Positions 8,720-17,749 are shown, numbered from the stretch's first letter. The stretch is 64,000 nucleotides of DNA from JACKHO01 sp041398745 (GCA_041398745.1 JAWKUB010000008.1:62001-126000), one strand, 5' to 3'. Notes: generated by a model from the sequence alone, not told the origin. Numbers and translations: made by a program.

Positions 8720-9757
8720 ATGCGTCCGCAAATCCAAATTCGTGTTGCGTTACTGTCGCTCTGTGTATTCTCCCTCACAGGTTGCTACCACATGTATGGC
8801 CCTTACGGACCGTACGGAGCGTCACCGTATGGAAATCCCTATGGTGCTCCGGCTGGCGGATACGTCTACCCACAGCAACCAGGCATTCAAACGTTGACGC
8901 CAGGCCAGCAGTATGTCCCCGGCACTGTCGTCCCGGGTGGATCTAATCCTGGAACTTTTGACGGCAACGGAACACTGCAGCCAATTCCTGGCGGAAGCAC
9001 AACGGTTCCAGGCGGAACCAATGAAGTGAAGGTACCGGCGCCGTACGGTACACCCGGGTCTCCGTACATGGGATCACCAACCGGAATGTTGACTCCCGAA
9101 CCTTCGGAAGTCTCGCCAGCATCGGCGGCTCGAATTACGGAACCGGAAGCGTTCCTGGGAGGCAGTGACCTCAAGGAGATCCCACAGCGCCAGGCCACGG
9201 CAACACCAGATTCGAACCCTTTCGCGTCACCAGCCCCCGCCTATACAGCGCCGCCACAGCCACTGGGTAATTCCAACCCTTTTAATGCTCCATCGCAACA
9301 GGAAACCCCGGCGGCAACAGCGGTCGGCAATGACCCATTCTTGACTCCGCGTCCAGCAGCTCCTCCTGCAGAACCGGCTGGAAACCCATTTGCTCCGTTG
9401 GCTCCCGTCGCACCGACAGCACCCGTCGCACCTCCAGAGGAACCAATGGATTTGTTCCTGTCGCCAGCACGCGTCCAGAAGGTTGCTCCGGTAGAGTATG
9501 GACATCATCAGGATTTCGCCTGGCTCCAGGGAGTCGTTCACAAAGACGCCGAAGGAAAAGTCTCCATCACCTACGACGACAATCCTGCGACCGAAGTAAC
9601 CTACGGTGGACAACTGTCTCTAGCCGAAAGCCCGCTGTTGAACGAAGTCGCCGACGGTACCGTTGTCCGCATTCAGGGTACGGTCGATCCTGTTGTTACC
9701 GATCCCGCTGGAAAGCCTGTTTATGTGGTTTCTGGTCTCGACGTTTTGACCAACTAA
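8720..9757 (+). CDS. Pro/Gly-rich lipoprotein with conserved C-terminal domain
   Basis: I choose the ATG at 8720 because GAGGA lies 8 bases upstream and the product then begins with a good lipoprotein signal (MRPQIQIRVALLSLCVFSLTGC). The frame is open back to 8588. The 345-residue product has a Tyr-Gly-Pro repeat stretch after the lipobox (YGPYGPYG, SPYGNPYG), then about 200 residues of low-complexity Pro/Ala/Thr sequence with recurring NPFA and NPF motifs, and a globular C-terminal part of about 90 residues starting VEYGHHQDFAWLQGVV and ending YVVSGLDVL. The end may be a small beta barrel. It is likely a cell-surface protein. Function unknown. Confidence 0.75.
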   Translation: MRPQIQIRVALLSLCVFSLTGCYHMYGPYGPYGASPYGNPYGAPAGGYVYPQQPGIQTLTPGQQYVPGTVVPGGSNPGTFDGNGTLQPIPGGSTTVPGGTNEVKVPAPYGTPGSPYMGSPTGMLTPEPSEVSPASAARITEPEAFLGGSDLKEIPQRQATATPDSNPFASPAPAYTAPPQPLGNSNPFNAPSQQETPAATAVGNDPFLTPRPAAPPAEPAGNPFAPLAPVAPTAPVAPPEEPMDLFLSPARVQKVAPVEYGHHQDFAWLQGVVHKDAEGKVSITYDDNPATEVTYGGQLSLAESPLLNEVADGTVVRIQGTVDPVVTDPAGKPVYVVSGLDVLTN

Positions 9758-9909
9758 GCAAGTCCTCAGGTAGCACAGATCTTTCCTGTCTGTGGACTTC
9801 CGCCATGCGATTACTGGAAATCAAAGCTGATTTCTCCAGTAAGTCAGTTGAAGCAACTTGTGTTCATCCCGGATAATAGAGTTGTCGACAACCTACACCG
9901 GAGATTGGC

Positions 9910-10377
9910 ATGATTCGCCTTCAGAAAATTCTCGTACCCACGGACTTCAGCGACTTCAGCAACCACGCCGTCCGATACGGCTGTGAGTTCGCCAAGCGGT
10001 TTAATGCAGAGTTGCATCTCGTCAGCGTTGTGGAAGATGTCTATCCGCTCGTTCCCGAGTCGGGCATGTTGCTACCGACGGCGGCGAACTATTTGAACGA
10101 ATTGAAAACCGCGGCTGAGCAAACGTTGGCGACCCGGCCCGATTCTGCGTGGGTTGAAGGTGTCAGCGTGAAGCGCGAAGTGCTTATTGGTACCGCGTTT
10201 CTGGAAATCATCCGCTACGCCAAAGACGAAGACATCGATCTTATCGTCATTGGTACCCACGGCCGTACGGGACTCGTGCATGTCTTGATGGGAAGTGTCG
10301 CCGAGAAGGTCGTTCGCAAAGCACCCTGCCCGGTGCTGACCGTCCGCCCCGAAGGTCACGACTTCGTCATGCCCTAA
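9910..10377 (+). CDS. Universal stress protein (UspA family)
   Basis: The 155-residue protein is a single Usp domain. It begins LQKILVPTDFSDFSNHAVRY, has the ATP-binding loop IVIGTHGRTGLVHVLMGSVA and ends VVRKAPCPVLTVRP, which together match the ATP-binding class (G-2x-G-9x-G-S/T). The cytoplasmic dimer responds to stress in other bacteria; the trigger here is unknown. The Cys-rich membrane protein follows after 15 bp, so both may be in one transcript. Confidence 0.92.
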   Translation: MIRLQKILVPTDFSDFSNHAVRYGCEFAKRFNAELHLVSVVEDVYPLVPESGMLLPTAANYLNELKTAAEQTLATRPDSAWVEGVSVKREVLIGTAFLEIIRYAKDEDIDLIVIGTHGRTGLVHVLMGSVAEKVVRKAPCPVLTVRPEGHDFVMP

Positions 10378-10392
10378 TTAGGAAGTTCACTA

Positions 10393-10581
10393 ATGGACTG
10401 GCAACTCGTTCTCGTCTGGGGAATTGTGCTCGCCGCCGCGGCGTATGTCGCTCAGGTGATGTGGAATACCCTGCGCGGAAAAGAATCCAAGTGCGGCAGC
10501 TGCCAGTCCTGCCCCTCAGGTGGAAAAGCTGACACCACAGAACTTGTCGACCTCGATATGTCGTTGGGGCAGAAGTTGTAG
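10393..10581 (+). CDS. Small Cys-rich membrane protein (FeoB-associated type)
   Basis: The 62-residue protein has one membrane helix (WQLVLVWGIVLAAAAYVAQV) and then a cysteine cluster, CGSCQSC, on a short basic linker. The layout is that of FeoB-associated Cys-rich membrane proteins, which are thought to assist iron uptake, but no feoA or feoB is in the window. An AGGAAG lies 8 bases before the ATG. It follows the Usp gene by 15 bp. Confidence 0.65.
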   Translation: MDWQLVLVWGIVLAAAAYVAQVMWNTLRGKESKCGSCQSCPSGGKADTTELVDLDMSLGQKL

Positions 10582-10609
10582 TTGTTGGGGCTCATCGAGT
10601 GGCAAGCCA

Positions 10610-10900
10610 GTGGGACTGTCTTTAAGTCAATATCGTCTCTTGACGATCAAAGATCGTTTCGAAATCTCAAACCGGTTGTGTGCCGATCACGAAAATGGTC
10701 TGGTGGCCGTGTTGAGTGAACGGCTGTCGCTGCCGCTTGACGAACTGTGGGGACGTCAAGTTGAGGTGTTTCATTTCGGGAAATCAATTGCTCTGTTGGT
10801 TATCGCGGAAGCGAAAGACCACGGCAAAGCCACGAGTCTTTTCTTCCGGAATGTTGGCTGCCATGATATCCCCGAAGAATGTGAATTGAGAATCAAGTGA
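10610..10900 (+). CDS. Possible small protein with GTG start (unrecognised)
   Basis: A frame of about 96 residues from a GTG at 10610 reads like protein in its second half (LPLDELWGRQVEVFHFGKSI, ALLVIAEAKDHGKATSLFF). The same frame runs further upstream inside the Cys-rich gene, where it looks like a shadow. No Shine-Dalgarno is evident and no family is recognised. It ends just before the palindromic element at 10905. Confidence 0.35.
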   Translation: MGLSLSQYRLLTIKDRFEISNRLCADHENGLVAVLSERLSLPLDELWGRQVEVFHFGKSIALLVIAEAKDHGKATSLFFRNVGCHDIPEECELRIK

Positions 10901-10904
10901 CTCA

Positions 10905-11035
10905 TTAGAGCATTTTTCGATTTCGTATTCAGCTGTGAGCCGCGACGCGTAAGCGGCCGGGCAAGACAAATGGCCCGAGGCCTTACGGCCTTCGGCTCAC
11001 AAAACTCCTGCAAACCAATTCCAAATGTGCTCTAA
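10905..11035. repeat. MITE-like palindromic element with 8-bp terminal inverted repeats
   Basis: A 131-bp unit is bounded by TTAGAGCA (10905-10912) and its reverse complement TGCTCTAA (11028-11035). Inside is a second inverted repeat, GTGAGCCG (10935-10942) and CGGCTCAC (10993-11000), whose arms continue as an imperfect GC-rich stem through TAAGCGGCCGGGC and GCCCGAGGCCTTA. It codes for nothing. The form is that of a miniature inverted-repeat element or a long REP-type hairpin. Confidence 0.65.
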
Positions 11036-11108
11036 GTAACGAACGGATTCGTTCGTGCTTTCTGTGCGTTTCGTGGACCGGAATCAATTCTGAATTTGAT
11101 GGTCTCAC

Positions 11109-12311
11109 TCACTCCGGAATCGTCCGGTAGCGTCGCAAACTGCGGTTGATCCAGCGGAGGATGGGTTGGACGGCCCCGAGGAGGAATGGGGCGGCAACTC
11201 CTTTCGTGGCGATTTGGAATTCGAGGACGCAGCGGCGGTCGAGCCACATTTTGTTGAGCAGCGTATTGTCCGGGCTGGTGCAGGAGTCCATCCAGTTCAC
11301 GGCGCTGTGGTCGTGGAGTTGCCGAATGAGTTCGACTTCCAGGTGTACGCCGGGTGAATACTTGCTGTATTCCTCGTTGTAGGCCGGCTTAAAAAAGAAG
11401 GCTCCGGGAGCGGCGAGGAAACTACAGCGAATAGCAATGGGCTCATCATTCAGGAACAACCCAATCATGTTCAGGCGACCTTCCCGGAAGAGGCGCGAAC
11501 ACATGTCGCTGAAATAAGCATGACCAAGTGGCTTGCAGCCAATGGCCGTGCCCTCTTTACCTTTCCACCCGCTCTTTTCAATGCGGAGGAAGTCGTCAAC
11601 CCACTTTGGCAGGTCGTCCGCGTCATTCAAGGTGCGAATGTCGACCGTTCCCAGTTCTTCGAGACGGCGCCATTTGCGGTTGAGGTCACGGCGCTTCGAC
11701 GGGGACAGACTCTGTTCCAGATAGGATTCTGTCGTAGTCCGGCGACGGAAGTAGCTGCGAGTGGCCCGTTCGACTTCAAATGTCAGCAGCCCGCGGCGTC
11801 TGATGAGGTCCACCAGTTCCTGATACACCGGCCCCTCACCGGGAAAGAACCGCTGTTCGAGAATGGCCCCGGCCTGTGGATCGGAATTCATCCAGTCGAA
11901 CAGTGCAATCCAACTCTCTCGCCCGCACCCTTTTCGAATGAGCGGCGTGGTGAGGTAACAGTAATCGTACGCCCACAGCGTCATTTTTTTCAGCGGCAGT
12001 CCCAGGTGGCGACCGGTTCGTTCGAGCGGAAACAGCGCCACGAGTTCGGGTTCCTCCTGCCCGTGAACGGAACGGTACATCAAGACAATGACGACATCAT
12101 GTCCCGTGGAGACATGGGTCAATGCCGGGAGGAGCATTGCCGGTTCATAGTACAAGTTGACTTCGAGCGCATTCGCTGCAAGGTCGTTCCAGGCGTCGAG
12201 ACGCTCTTCGAGCGCTGCTTTACTCGACACAATCTCCAACCAGATTTCCTTTGGCTGAGTGCTGACCTCCGAGGCCTTGGTCTCTGATTGACGGGTAGTG
12301 ACAGTCGTCAT
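11109..12311 (-). CDS. GNAT-family acetyltransferase (BioF2/CelD-like, PF13480 type)
   Basis: I prefer the ATG at 12311 (MTTVTTRQSETK, 400 residues); the frame is open to 12398 but the extra residues look non-coding. The protein shows the layout of the Acetyltransf_6 family, related to FemAB: an N-terminal GNAT half with LYYEPAMLLPAL and LALFPLERTGRHLGLPLK-like strands, SPSKRRDLNRKWRRLEELG in the middle, and the acyl-CoA half with WKGKEGTAI, INMIGLFL-like strand and YNEEYSKYSPGVHLEVELI. Such enzymes are often linked to exopolysaccharide or cell-surface synthesis. The substrate cannot be told. It stands alone, divergent from surE. Confidence 0.8.
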   Translation of the reverse strand: MTTVTTRQSETKASEVSTQPKEIWLEIVSSKAALEERLDAWNDLAANALEVNLYYEPAMLLPALTHVSTGHDVVIVLMYRSVHGQEEPELVALFPLERTGRHLGLPLKKMTLWAYDYCYLTTPLIRKGCGRESWIALFDWMNSDPQAGAILEQRFFPGEGPVYQELVDLIRRRGLLTFEVERATRSYFRRRTTTESYLEQSLSPSKRRDLNRKWRRLEELGTVDIRTLNDADDLPKWVDDFLRIEKSGWKGKEGTAIGCKPLGHAYFSDMCSRLFREGRLNMIGLFLNDEPIAIRCSFLAAPGAFFFKPAYNEEYSKYSPGVHLEVELIRQLHDHSAVNWMDSCTSPDNTLLNKMWLDRRCVLEFQIATKGVAAPFLLGAVQPILRWINRSLRRYRTIPE

Positions 12312-12602
12312 GACGGGCAAACAATGTTCTGCGTAACGAAGTTGCTTCAGCGGGCTGACACTATGGGACAAACAGGGGGTGGGGAATCGAAACCGCACGT
12401 CTGACCAGAGGAATCTGCGGTGGGCCCGTAAATGGAACGATTATGCGTCCATCTGTAACGATTCTTCGTTCTGTATCCTCAAAGGCAACACGATGATGCC
12501 ATAACGCCACACGAGAATCCGAGCACCGATTTGCCGGTCTTGTTACCTTGTGGCCAATTCCCGATAATCTCGCGGAGCAGTTTGGTCGCAATTGGATGTC
12601 GC

Positions 12603-13292
12603 ATGAAGTTCCTTCTTACCAACGATGATGGCTTTGACGCCGACGGGATAACGACCCTGTCACAGGCGGCGCAAGCTCTTGGCAGTGTGTGCGTTGTGGC
12701 TCCGGATGATCACCTTTCCGGATGCAGCCATCAGGTGACTGACAGGCGGCCCATCCGCGTGCAGCCTCGACGCGAAGACCATTTTTCCATCGACGCCTAC
12801 CCCGCCGACTGTGTGCGACTGGGCCTGACGCGACTATTTGAAGACATCGACTGGGTGCTTTCGGGGGTCAACCACGGCGGAAATCTGGGAGTCGACCTGT
12901 TCCTCTCCGGCACGGTGGCCGCCGTACGCGAGGCGACGTTGCTGGGAAAGCCAGCCATTGCATTCTCACAGTACCGACGAAATCGACACCTGCCCTGTAA
13001 TTGGGATTGGACAGGGCAACAGGTGGAGCGAATTCTCCCGATGCTGCTTGATCGGGAACTGCCGCCGGGATGCTTCTGGAATGTCAATTTCCCGCACCCC
13101 AACGTGCATCCCAGCCCGGACGTCGTGTTTTGCGAACCGGAACGACAACCGCTCCAGGTGCAATATCAGTCCAACGGTCAGTGCGTACAATACGTAGGTG
13201 TTTATCAGGAACGCCCGCAAACCGCCGGGCGGGATGTTGCCGTCTGTTTTGGTGGACAAATCGCGATTTCGCAAATTTCAGTATTCGGGTAG
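12603..13292 (+). CDS. surE: 5'/3'-nucleotidase SurE
   Basis: The ATG at 12603 gives MKFLLTNDDGFDADGI, the canonical SurE start with metal-binding Asp residues in NDDG. SGVNHGGNLG and SGTVAAVREATLLGKPAIAFS, the other conserved active-site loops, follow. SurE removes phosphate from nucleoside monophosphates (5' and 3') with a divalent metal. The 229-residue length is slightly short of the usual 250. The VWA membrane gene starts 20 bp downstream. An in-frame extension back to 12531 lacks family similarity. Confidence 0.92.
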   Translation: MKFLLTNDDGFDADGITTLSQAAQALGSVCVVAPDDHLSGCSHQVTDRRPIRVQPRREDHFSIDAYPADCVRLGLTRLFEDIDWVLSGVNHGGNLGVDLFLSGTVAAVREATLLGKPAIAFSQYRRNRHLPCNWDWTGQQVERILPMLLDRELPPGCFWNVNFPHPNVHPSPDVVFCEPERQPLQVQYQSNGQCVQYVGVYQERPQTAGRDVAVCFGGQIAISQISVFG

Positions 13293-13311
13293 GGACCTCG
13301 CCAGTCGACAA

Positions 13312-15597
13312 ATGCGTTTCTTTGTTGAACCAGTCTGGAACCTGCCGCTTGTCCTGCTGACTTCGCTCGTACTTCTTGGGCTGGTCATTTGGACGTATCC
13401 CGCTCGTTTGAAAGCCTTGCCACCACTTTGGCGGCGACTGTTGTTCGCGCTGCGGATTGCCACGGCCCTGGTTCTGATTTTTGCGATGTTTCGCCCCGCG
13501 ATTGACTTCGTCGAGAAAGATGATCGCGCCTCGCAGATCCTCGTCATTTCCGACACCAGTCGCAGTATGGGAACGGCAGACATGCCCGGCGGGCTGACGC
13601 GTCGGGAGGCTATTCTCAAGACATTGACCGACTGTAATGCGGAACTGGAAGAACTGCAGGAGGAAGTCGAACTCGTCTACTTCGATTTCGCCGAGCAACT
13701 GCAGGCCGTCCCCACTCCGGAAGCCAAGACCGATGGACAGTTCACGGCTATTGGAAAACTCTTACAGACGTTGCGAGAAGAAGAGTCCGGGCAAAGGACC
13801 GTGGGCATTTTCTTTTTGAGCGATGGGGCTCAGCGGGCCGGTGGCGAGAATGCGATTGATCCCCGTAGCGAAGCCCGACGATTCAGCGAGCAAACCGGCA
13901 TTCCCATTCACACGGTGACGTACGGCACGAACGAATTGACGGCCTCGGGGCTCGACTTGGCGATAGAAGATTTGTCGCTCGATCAACCCGTCACATTTGA
14001 ACGTAAGACAGTTCCAGTTCGCATGAAAGTACGACTGCTGGGGGCGGCTGGCCAGAAGGTGCGGGTCAGACTGTTGCTGGAAGATCGAACCGGACGTAGT
14101 CTTGGTGAACCGGGCGAACTGAAGCCCATTCCGCTCTCCAAAGAAGCAACACCGTTCAGGGACATCGAAACGCGAGAAAGTTCCGACCTTATTCCCGTCG
14201 AACTCTCGTTCGTGGCGGAACAGGCCGGGGAATTCAAAATCGCGGCCGAGGTCATTCCTCTCGAAAAGGAGGTCAAGACCTCGAACAATCAGCTGGAAAC
14301 ACTCATCACGGTACGCAAGGGCGGCCTGCGGGTTGCTTACTTTGACATCTATCGTCCAGAGCAACGGTTTCTGCGGCGACTCAACGATACGGCCAAAATT
14401 CAGCTCGATTTCCAACTCGTCCTCGCCGGTCAGTTCGCCTCGCGTACACAAATCGATCCCAAGCTCTTCGAACGCGGGGCCTACGACGCCTACATCATCG
14501 GTGATGTTCCCGCCGAAGTGTTTCAGGGCGAAGGGCGTTCGTTGCTTGTCGAATTAGAGAAGCGCGTCAATGAAGGCGCCGGACTGGCCATGATTGGCGG
14601 CCTGCATAACTACGGTGCAGGCGGCTATGCCAACGGTCCGCTGGGCACGTTGCTGCCAGTAAAAATGAACGCCAGTGAGAAGATTACGCCCACGTCACCT
14701 GCGGCTCCGGGGCAACATTATTCTCAAAAACTCCAAATTCTCCCCACCCGTGATGGTGAGAACCACTACCTGATGCGGCTGTCCGCAACATCCAACGACA
14801 AACTCTGGCGAGCGCTTCCCAAGGTCGGGGGGGCCAACCGCCTGATCGCAAAATCGGGTGCAGTCGACGTGCTGGCTGAGTCAGATGATGGTGTCCCGCT
14901 CATGTTCGCGACCGACACCGGCAAAGGCCGGGTCCTGGCCATGGCCGTTGACGAAACATGGAAATGGCACCTCCACGGTTACGGTGCAGAGCATCAAAGG
15001 TTCTGGCAACAGGTCATTCTGTGGCTCGCTCGCAAGGAATTCGATGACGAAGGACTTGTCTGGGCTCGGGTCGAACCTCACAACTTCCCGCCATTGTCTG
15101 AGGTCCCCATCGAATTCGGAGCCCGTGACAATGACGGCACGCCCATCCCCAATGCAGACTACAAGGTGGAGGTCATTAATCCTGACGGAGTCGCCACCCC
15201 GCTGACACCCCAGCGTGTCGAAGATCATGGCCTGTCGGACTTTGCGGAGACGCTCAAACCAGGCGATTACTGGGCCCGCGTTTCTGCCAGCCAGAACGGT
15301 AACTCAATCGGTCCCTCCGCGATGGCCCGATTCATCATCAATTCCCGTGACATCGAAATGGAAAATCCCACTGCCGATGCCGACTTTATGGACGAGCTGG
15401 CGGCCATGACTGGCGGGAGCTCCGTGGCTCCCGAGGAGTTTCAGGGCTTCCTGAAAGAGTTCATCGAGCAAGGCATTAACACCGACCTCATCAGGCACCG
15501 CATTCTGAATTTGTGGGACAACTGGGTGTTGCTCGGCCTGTTTCTGTTCCTCATGACCCTGGAATGGACGCTCCGAAAGCTCAAAGGACTGGTATAG
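13312..15597 (+). CDS. VWA-domain membrane protein (planctomycete BatA-like, with amidotransferase-like part)
   Basis: From the ATG at 13312 the protein has 761 residues. Two membrane helices lie at the N-terminus (about 10-27 and 43-60) and one near the C-terminus (LWDNWVLLGLFLFLMTL). Between them is a von Willebrand A domain with MIDAS sequence DTSRS (about 81-85), then a beta-sandwich part, and a class I glutamine-amidotransferase-like part (YDAYIIGDVPAEVF, AGLAMIGGLHNYGAGGY) that ends in WRALPKVGG and ETWKWHLHGYG. This combination is common in Planctomycetes, often beside MoxR ATPases, but no moxR is present here. The frame is open up to 13198 inside surE, which I regard as chance. Confidence 0.83.
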   Translation: MRFFVEPVWNLPLVLLTSLVLLGLVIWTYPARLKALPPLWRRLLFALRIATALVLIFAMFRPAIDFVEKDDRASQILVISDTSRSMGTADMPGGLTRREAILKTLTDCNAELEELQEEVELVYFDFAEQLQAVPTPEAKTDGQFTAIGKLLQTLREEESGQRTVGIFFLSDGAQRAGGENAIDPRSEARRFSEQTGIPIHTVTYGTNELTASGLDLAIEDLSLDQPVTFERKTVPVRMKVRLLGAAGQKVRVRLLLEDRTGRSLGEPGELKPIPLSKEATPFRDIETRESSDLIPVELSFVAEQAGEFKIAAEVIPLEKEVKTSNNQLETLITVRKGGLRVAYFDIYRPEQRFLRRLNDTAKIQLDFQLVLAGQFASRTQIDPKLFERGAYDAYIIGDVPAEVFQGEGRSLLVELEKRVNEGAGLAMIGGLHNYGAGGYANGPLGTLLPVKMNASEKITPTSPAAPGQHYSQKLQILPTRDGENHYLMRLSATSNDKLWRALPKVGGANRLIAKSGAVDVLAESDDGVPLMFATDTGKGRVLAMAVDETWKWHLHGYGAEHQRFWQQVILWLARKEFDDEGLVWARVEPHNFPPLSEVPIEFGARDNDGTPIPNADYKVEVINPDGVATPLTPQRVEDHGLSDFAETLKPGDYWARVSASQNGNSIGPSAMARFIINSRDIEMENPTADADFMDELAAMTGGSSVAPEEFQGFLKEFIEQGINTDLIRHRILNLWDNWVLLGLFLFLMTLEWTLRKLKGLV

Positions 15598-15907
15598 CAG
15601 TCCTGTACGTCCGGAATTTCACATCCGCGACTTGGAGGCCCTGCTCAAAATTCGTTGACTTTCACTCGCCTTATTCGTAAACGGGCGATAAGCTTACGCA
15701 ATATCCAGACAGTGGAATTCGGAACGAATGTTCGGCAGAATAGTGCCGACGGTTTAAGCCCGCTCTGAGTTTTGCTGTCAGTTGGACCATTGAAACGTCG
15801 AACAAACTCCTCTGCTCATATTGTCAATTGAGCGGTTGGCGCCGGAGTTCCTCGGGCCCACAAGGTAGTCGACAGGTTGTTTTTATTTTGATGAAGGAGA
15901 ATTAGGT
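15598..15907 (+). other. Leader region of infC
   Basis: 310 bp between the VWA gene and infC. It ends in a strong Shine-Dalgarno (AAGGAG at 15894-15899). A short frame ATG AAG GAG AAT TAG at 15891-15905 covers that site in another frame. A TTGACT at 15655-15660 could be a -35 box, but the -10 region is weak. No structured RNA family is recognised. Confidence 0.4.
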
Positions 15908-16456
15908 ATCCGCCGACCCCGCCCCCAAACAGCGCCGCAAGATCGTGGCCCCCGTATGAACAGCTCGATTCGGGTTTCACCCGTTCGCGTTGTCGATGCG
16001 GAAGGAAACATGCTGGGTGAAATGCCCACCGTCGATGCAATCCGTATTGCTGAAGAAGCTGATATGGACCTGGTGGAAGTCAGTCCAGACGCCAAGCCGC
16101 CGGTTTGTCGTATTATGGACTATAAGAAAATCCAGTACGAAAAAAAGAAGAAGTCTGCTGGTCCCAAGCAGCACAAAACACAGCTCAAGCAAATTCGCAT
16201 TCGAGCGAAAATCGGGCAGCACGACATTGACGTGAAAGTGCAGAAGGCACGGGAATTCCTGGAACGCCGCGACAAAGTGAAATTCAACGTCATGTTCCGT
16301 GGACGGGAAAATGCCCACCACGACCGCGGCCGCGAGTTACTGGAGCAAATTATCCAATCGCTTGCTGATGTGTCGACAGTGGAGCAGTCACCACGCATGG
16401 AAAGTGGACGCATGATGTCAGCCCTGCTGACACCCGGTAAAACCGCCTCCAATTAA
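15908..16456 (+). CDS. infC: Translation initiation factor IF-3 with apparent AUC start codon
   Basis: IF-3 keeps initiator tRNA selection accurate on the 30S subunit. The product matches along its length: IRVSPVRVVDAEGNMLGEMP in the N-domain, DLVEVSPDAKPPVCRIMDY, the Lys-rich linker, and the C-domain with KQIRIRAKIGQHDIDVKVQK and VMFRGRENAHHDRG. An ATG occurs only at 15956, without Shine-Dalgarno. In the same frame an ATC at 15908 stands 8 bases after AAGGAG and adds 16 residues (RRPRPQTAPQDRGPR), a usual IF-3 N-terminal tail. No ATG, GTG or TTG lies in frame between the stop at 15866 and 15956. A rare AUU or AUC start is the known basis of infC autoregulation in other bacteria. Length then is 182 residues. 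Confidence 0.9.
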   Translation: MRRPRPQTAPQDRGPRMNSSIRVSPVRVVDAEGNMLGEMPTVDAIRIAEEADMDLVEVSPDAKPPVCRIMDYKKIQYEKKKKSAGPKQHKTQLKQIRIRAKIGQHDIDVKVQKAREFLERRDKVKFNVMFRGRENAHHDRGRELLEQIIQSLADVSTVEQSPRMESGRMMSALLTPGKTASN

Positions 16457-16482
16457 GGCGCCTGGCAGTCATGATCCTGAGA

Positions 16483-16518
16483 GGGCGGGGTGGTCTCAGA
16501 CCATCCCGCCCTTGTCTA
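16483..16518 (+). terminator. GC-rich hairpin after infC
   Basis: The arms at 16483-16496 and 16498-16511 are complementary except for one G-T wobble; with the inner bases opened, the loop is about 5 bases. The tail (TTGTCTATTT) is only moderately T-rich. Confidence 0.65.
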
Positions 16519-16663
16519 TTTGAGTCACTTGCATCTGCGCTGGCCGCGATGGCATTGATCGCGTCCTGAGGCCACCTCACCTCCCCCGCCCGCTGGCGAA
16601 TGTGTTGCGATTGGTGTACACCTAGTGGCAGATTAATTTCATACCGCCAGCAAGTGATACACA

Positions 16664-17749
16664 GTGCAACAACAATTGATTTCTCTCGCTCAACGTCTCG
16701 TTGATCAAAACGCCGCTCGAGTCATTGTCCCTGCGTATGCCGACTCATCCGGATTCTGGTTCGGAGGCGGGAACATGGTGCAGACCGCTGATGGGGCGCT
16801 CTACGTCGTCGGTCGTTATCGCAATCATGGCGACTCACGGCTCGGAGTCGCGGCCGGGGTGCGCGGTTTGGAACTGGCGATTTTCAAGTCACTTGATCAT
16901 GGCCAGAACTTTCACAAAGTCGTGAGCCTCAACAAGGAGGCACTCAGCACGCCCGAGCGTCCGGTATTGTCCATTGAGGGAACGGCGCTGCTGCTGACCA
17001 ACCGCGGCGTCGAGCTTTACGTGTCAACGGAGAAAGACAAGGTTGGCTATCCCGCAGGTCTAACTGATTACCTCAAGCCCGGGACGGGTGTCTGGACCAT
17101 CGACGTGCTGGCAGCAGACAGTGTTGAAGAACTGGCCCATGCGAAAGTCAAGCCGCTGCTCTCGTGTGATGATCCCCGCTATCTGCACGTCAAAGACCCG
17201 TTTGTCTATTCGACCGATCAGAATGATTTCGTCTTCTTCTGTTCGCATCCGTTCAGCTGGACGAGTTCGAATACCGGCTACATCGCACGTCCGCGGGGCA
17301 ACGATCAATTCACCGAGCCAAATTACAACTTCTTCCCACGCGGGACGACGTGGGATGTCGCCATGACACGTGGGACTGCGGTCGTCGACTTGCCCCGAGT
17401 CGGTGTGTGTGCGGACCGCCCTGTCACCTTCATGTTTTACGACGGCGGTGAGTGTGTGCGGAATTTGGATGAACACGCGCAGGCCGTGAAACGCCCTCGC
17501 GGTTATTCCTGCGAGGAACTCGGTGGACTGGCATATTGCGTCGACCGGCATTTCAACAAGCTCGAACGACTCTCGGTGACCGGACCGATGTTTGTCAGTC
17601 CACATGGCACAGGCTGCAGCCGCTATGTCGATGTCCTGACGACACCGGAAAACTGGTACATCACCTGGCAACAGGCACAGGCCGATGGATCGCAGCCGCT
17701 CGTCATGAACGTGGTCCCCACGGAAGAAGTGCATCGCATTCTGCAATAG
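16664..17749 (+). CDS. Predicted beta-propeller protein, sialidase/glycosidase-like
   Basis: The GTG at 16664 starts a 361-residue protein without signal peptide. Its repeated strand pattern (MVQTADGALYVVGRYRN, LAIFKSLDHGQNFHKVVSL, YLHVKDPFVYS, FYDGGECVRN) fits a five-bladed propeller as in exo-sialidases and GH43-like enzymes; FKSLDHGQNF resembles an Asp-box (SxDxGxxW). I cannot identify a full catalytic set. It lies 50 bp upstream of a sulfatase and is likely co-transcribed, so a role in sulfated glycan breakdown is an inference. Confidence 0.65.
   Translation: MQQQLISLAQRLVDQNAARVIVPAYADSSGFWFGGGNMVQTADGALYVVGRYRNHGDSRLGVAAGVRGLELAIFKSLDHGQNFHKVVSLNKEALSTPERPVLSIEGTALLLTNRGVELYVSTEKDKVGYPAGLTDYLKPGTGVWTIDVLAADSVEELAHAKVKPLLSCDDPRYLHVKDPFVYSTDQNDFVFFCSHPFSWTSSNTGYIARPRGNDQFTEPNYNFFPRGTTWDVAMTRGTAVVDLPRVGVCADRPVTFMFYDGGECVRNLDEHAQAVKRPRGYSCEELGGLAYCVDRHFNKLERLSVTGPMFVSPHGTGCSRYVDVLTTPENWYITWQQAQADGSQPLVMNVVPTEEVHRILQ

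Noticed and set aside
9795..9815. Hairpin CACAGA...TCTGTG after the Pro-rich lipoprotein gene
   Set aside because: Only a 6-bp stem with no T-run; too weak to call a terminator.
15655..15683. Sigma-70 promoter for infC
   Set aside because: TTGACT is good but the hexamer 17 bases on (TAAACG) matches only half of the -10 consensus, so I did not list it as a promoter.
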